Below, in pieces: positions 59,653 through 64,000 of a stretch of DNA of 64,000 bases (the first letter of the stretch is position 1; each line of letters starts with the position of its first letter). The translations under genes were made by a program, and so were the position numbers. Where the stretch lies: assembly GCA_025200525.1 (NCBI GenBank), contig CM045761.1, positions 43,222,190-43,286,189 of the forward strand, given 5' to 3'. Under the pieces are notes generated by a model that was not told the origin of the DNA, did no database searches, and was given only the letters and a program-made list of their open reading frames with translations. Origin of the DNA: Camellia lanceoleosa (Eukaryota > Streptophyta > Magnoliopsida > Ericales > Theaceae).

Positions 59653-59989
59653 ATAGACTATAATTTATTGTGTTTTATTTATCATATTTATATATATATG
59701 TTTATTATTTTATTTGTTTATATAATATAGAAAATAATTTGCAAAGAGACAAAAAAGAAAAAAGAAAAAAAATATATCATTGAGAATAATGTGTGAATAG
59801 CATTTATGAAATGAAAGGATCACAAGAAATCATCTTATTATATATTAAAATTATCTATAAAAAATTATGTTGTATATTATTAGAGAGAGTTATGTGTAGG
59901 TCTTAATAGATGAACTTATTGTTTAATAGATCCTATAATAATAAATGACGTTTTTTATTAAATACTATTAAACAATATTACTGATCGTT

Positions 59990-60250
59990 AATTTTCAGCG
60001 ACTGTTTAAAATTTTATTATAAAAAATGTCACAAATTATAAGTTTTAGCAACGATTTAAAAAAAATTGTCACCAAAAAAGATCATTAATTTTTAACTTTC
60101 GACGACAGTTTGAAGAATTTGTCATAAAAAAAATCACTAATCGTAAGTTTTAGTTATAATTTATAAAAATCGTGATAAAAAAATTACTAATTATCAATTT
60201 TTTTAGTGACGTGTAAAAAAATTATCACAAAAAATTATTTTTAACGACCA
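59990..60250. repeat. degenerate tandem repeat, about five units of about 54 bp
   Basis: Repeated words agcgact, gtcacaaatta, taagttttag, cgacgacagttt and gtcataaaaaaaatcactaa recur at about 54-bp spacing. Such agcgac-type units are common in subterminal regions of CACTA elements, but ends of such an element could not be confirmed. Confidence 0.55.
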
Positions 60251-62912
60251 TTTTACCGTGACTTATTTTCAATAAACTTAATAAAAATTACATATTAATA
60301 ATTTACCCATATTATTATTCATATTATTTGTTTTACAGACTATATATAGACCTTAGTCTTTATTATTGGACAAGCACACTGAGAGAATCACTCGTCTTAT
60401 GTGTCAACTACTTTCCTCGTGGACAAAATTGGAACATGGTAATGAATCATTGAAATTTTGAAAGGAAAAATTTTAACCAAAAAAAAAATTCCACCTAACT
60501 TTTATTTCAACACCAGATTTGAAAATCTCGTAATGAAAAGAAATAAATTAAATTAAAATATATATTTTTATTCTTGTTCAAATTGACCCTTTAATTTTTT
60601 AATTAATAATGTATATAACTGGTCAACTAATTAAACACAATTTTGATTTTTTTGTTTTTTTTTTGATACTCTGATCCCTCAATCAATAATATACAGGAGT
60701 GGCCATCTACATATCTACATTGGATACAATTCTGAGCACCCAAAAATGAAGTATAGTAGTGGACTTGTTTGATGCAGATTTTTATAAAATAAAATACATA
60801 CTCGGGGGCAATTTCGGTTTGTGGGACTCATTATGAGTCTTGTTTTGATTATTCGAATCGTTTATTTTATTAGACCTTTTATATATTTCGTTTACATAAA
60901 AAATTAGGTTGATCAACAAATAGTAACTTATTTAATTTATCGCGTTTTTAACTAAAAAAATTTATGATTAATTTTTTAAAACACATTTTTTTTTAATAAC
61001 ACAATAAATTAAACAAGTTACAATTATTAAATCAACTTAATTTTTTTGTATAGATGAAATAAGTGTCCGACAAAATAAACTGTTTGAATAATCGAAACAG
61101 GGCTCATGGTAGGCTCCACAAGCCCAAATAGCACCCTTTGGACCAGAGGAGATCCTCCTCCCAATTAGAAAGCAAAAGTCGAAAATACTATTTTTTAATT
61201 TTCAAATAATTAATAATTTTTGGTTTATTTTAATTATTTCTACCTAATAGCTATAAGCTCAAACAACACCAAAACAGTCCAGCAAAAAACTCTCATAATA
61301 AAAACAAAATAAATAAAAAAATTATAAACAGCTCATATAAGTTATACCAAACAACTCCAATCCTTTCCCTTTCAAAACTACGAGTTACTCTGTCTGGAAA
61401 ATTTGAAACTTCACGTATGCAGTGATAAACTACGAGTTAATATATAGAACGCTTCTCAAAGAATATTTTCATTTTATAATTGTCATTATGCAGTGATAAA
61501 ATATATAATGTTAAATAATATTTTTTTTAAAAAAAAAAATTTGAAACATGACATAAGAAGAGTTAATTACATGTTAATGGACCCATTAACTAAACATATC
61601 CTCATTTATTAATATTCTCATTGATGTATCATCCGATGAGAATCAATCGTGCTACCATATATATTTTTAAATTTTTTTCATACTAATAACAATATAAAAC
61701 TAATAAAATCATAGACATTTTTTATTCGTATGAATTGTTCTTATTATATTATTCAGATTATTCAAGTAAGTCATATTTCACATTTTAAAGTTTGCATGCC
61801 ATACCGTTGTTTATAAATTTTTAAATTTTGTATAATTTTTTTCTGTAATTTAATCGTTTCTATAAATGAACTTGCATGTAAAATGACAGATAAAAAAGTT
61901 AAAGTGATAAAACTAAAGTCGGATTATGGGAGTAAAAAACATAAAATGCTTGACACTCCTAATAAAATTTTTACAACAATAATGTAAAATGATAGATGTT
62001 AACTTTGAGAGTATATTTGGAGGTTTCAAATGTGAATTTCTAACCTTACTCAAATAAAAATCCAAAAAAAATAAATGTGGAAGACGACAGTGATAATACA
62101 AGTAACAATGATGCATGTGCAAATGTTTCCCTTCAAGCTAAGTAACAAAGGACATTATTAGTGAGTAGCCTACCAGGCTACCATACAATACTAAATATTT
62201 GGCCGAGTTGGTTTTGTCTACTTCCTCGAAGATTTTAAAAAGCAAAAGATTGTTTGTCTTTGGATTGGAAGATTGGGCGTTTGGTAGAGATTGTTTTAGG
62301 ATAAAAGTTAATAATTAAAAAGTAGAGGTTAAAAGTTGATAATTAGAAATTAATTTCTTTTAACATATTAAATTATTTCTGTCTAATAAATTATAAACAA
62401 AAATTTCACCAAATAGTCTTATACAAACTTCCAAATTAAAATAAGTTATAAGTTGCTTTTATAATCCCCACCAAACACCCCAATTATTTGAGTCTGTGCA
62501 GTTTATTATGAATTCTATTTTAGAATTTGATTTTTTAAAATAATTTTTTAATTTTTTTAAACTCTTTTTATGTAAGCTCACTCCACTCCAAGTCTAGAGA
62601 CAATTTTAAGTGTAATTTTTAATATTATTTGTAAAATTTAAGTTTTAAGCTCTACTTTAAAAACACGGCTTTTCAAATTGGTTTTTTTAATGTTTAGTAA
62701 TCTCTTTCAAATTTCTTCAATCTGTTTAATTTTTTGGACTTTATCAAGTCAAAAACCCCTGACAATAAAAATAAAAATAAAAATAAAATGAAAAAAAAAA
62801 CCTAAAAAATTTGTCTACTAAAAGCGAAAAAGAAAAACTTAAAAGATATTTCATCAATCAAACAAGCCTTTTTGTCTATCCTAAACCTTAAACCCTGAAA
62901 GACCCTTTAAAT

Positions 62913-63256
62913 TTTTTTTAAAAAATGAAGGAAACCTAAAAAATTGTCTACTAATAGCCAAAAAAAAAAGGAACTTAAAATTCTGTTTCATCAATTCAAT
63001 AAGCTTTTTCAATTTTAGTGGATTTTAAAAAAATAAAAATATATTTATATATATTCATTAAAGACAAAAAGAAACAAATTAAAATTTTTTTAAAAAATGA
63101 AGGAAACCTAAAAAATTGTCTACTAATAGCCAAAAAAAAAGGAACTTAAAATTCTGTTTCATCAATTCAATAAGCTTTTTCAATTTTAGTGGATTTTAAA
63201 AAAATAAAAATATATTTATATATATTCATTAAAGACAAAAAGAAACAAATTAAAAA
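62913..63256. repeat. near-identical tandem duplication, period 172 bp
   Basis: The block containing atgaaggaaacctaaaaaat and ttcaattttagtggatttt occurs with its ATG at 62925 and again at 63097. Apart from a length change in an A run, the copies appear identical by eye. A diverged third relative precedes them at about 62795-62880 (cctaaaaaatttgtctacta). Confidence 0.85.
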
Positions 63257-64000
63257 AATTACTTTCAAATAATAATAAATGTAAAAATTTCTAAAGTCTT
63301 CATTGAAAACAAGTGGAAAAGAAAGATAGAAAGAAAAATAAATAAATAAATAATAAAGTAAATGCACTTGATGAGCACAGATCCATCATATTGAGTATAC
63401 TCCAAGCGAAGTACATTACAATAATGTAGAGATTGAAGACTTGTAATGCACGATGGTCCCCAATGTGACTACAAAACTTTCATCATCCCAAATTGGGGCT
63501 CTACTAAAAGAAATTAAATTTGAGAGCATGTGAATAAAATATAAAATCTTATTGATCCAAAATTATGGGCTCATGTTGAAAAAAATATATTCATCCTATT
63601 TAAACGGGTGAATTTCATTATTTTGAATCAACTAAAACTTGTGTTTTATTCACACATTGAACAAAATTGAACTCCTATTATATATCTTGACCTCTTTCGT
63701 CTCCACGCATAACATTTTTATTGGAATGTGGCTTTTTTCCAATCCTTTAAGGACGATTTAATCCAAGTTTATGGGCTCATCATAGATTTCATTTTAATAA
63801 GGGTAAATTATCAGCAAGTTCTTTTTGAAAATGGTGTGGCCTATTTAGTCCCATAATCTTTTATTTATATCCAAAAGTCTTGTAGTGTTTTTCTTCTTCT
63901 CTACTTTCGTTCTTCTCTCTTCCTAATTTTCGACAACCGACGATCACGCCTTACTAGTCACCAACAATCGACAACCACTATCGATTGGGGGTTTACTGGC

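Larger units (their letters stand above)
59653..64000. other. upstream region of the NPF gene and intergenic DNA
   Basis: Very AT-rich sequence with no gene I can support. It contains a degenerate 54-bp-type tandem array (about 59990-60250) and a 172-bp tandem duplication (about 62913-63256), plus many poly-A/T runs. The last about 150 bases become more balanced in composition, but no exon is recognisable before the window ends. Confidence 0.5.

Noticed and set aside
59231..60761. CACTACTAAA at 59231 and TATAGTAGTG at 60752-60761 could be the two ends of a CACTA element containing NPF exon 1.
   Set aside because: The flanking trinucleotides do not match, the similarity stops after about nine bases, and a coding exon inside would require capture for which there is no other evidence.
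1..64000. tRNA, rRNA, CRISPR arrays and microRNA hairpins.
   Set aside because: None was recognised by eye. The foldback MITEs could mimic microRNA precursors but show no such specific structure.

Overview
This window is nuclear DNA of a flowering plant, most likely a eudicot. It has spliced genes with AT-rich GT-AG introns, plant-type V-ATPase subunit a and NRT1/PTR proteins, and dense nested plant transposons (hAT, Mutator-like, Ty1/copia, Ty3/gypsy, TRIM). There is nothing bacterial here: no operons, CRISPR arrays or ribosome binding sites. The species cannot be named from the sequence alone.

Layout. (1) 1-19315, plus strand: a V-ATPase subunit a gene of the VHA-a1 type. Its first exon lies left of the window and 16 coding exons are visible (about 756 residues). 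Its long introns hold many mobile elements: a triple-nested hAT/hAT/Mutator stack, a Ty3/gypsy relic, a TRIM-like LTR element with a 56-bp tandem array, and several MITEs. (2) 19316-24141: an intergenic stretch with MITEs and a 970-bp Mutator-like element (108-bp TIRs, perfect 9-bp target duplication) carrying a spliced DUF1685-family gene copy, i.e. a Pack-MULE. (3) 24142-31011, plus strand: an intact five-exon WD40 gene of the DCAF8 type (467 residues), a predicted CUL4-DDB1 substrate receptor. Its 4.3-kb intron holds two hAT-like insertions whose families also occur inside the V-ATPase gene. (4) 31012-41974: a TE graveyard dominated by a decayed Ac-like hAT transposon (33113-41887). It is split by two solo LTRs and a 1.8-kb Mutator-like element; with those removed it is about 3.5 kb. 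(5) 41975-52809: a complete but mutated Ty1/copia element of Sirevirus-like architecture, with 928-bp LTRs and target duplication agttg. It has an extra gag-derived module, an additional ORF downstream of pol, and a palindromic motif repeated both in the LTRs and in front of that extra ORF. (6) 54779-59532, minus strand: an intact five-exon NRT1/PTR (NPF) transporter gene of 570 residues. (7) 59533-64000: its upstream region and AT-rich intergenic DNA with tandem repeats.

The three host genes (endomembrane proton pump, ubiquitin-ligase receptor, membrane transporter) show no functional link and look like ordinary neighbours. The main interest is in the mobile elements: gene capture, nesting that gives a relative insertion order, and a chimeric retroelement with a possible internal promoter.
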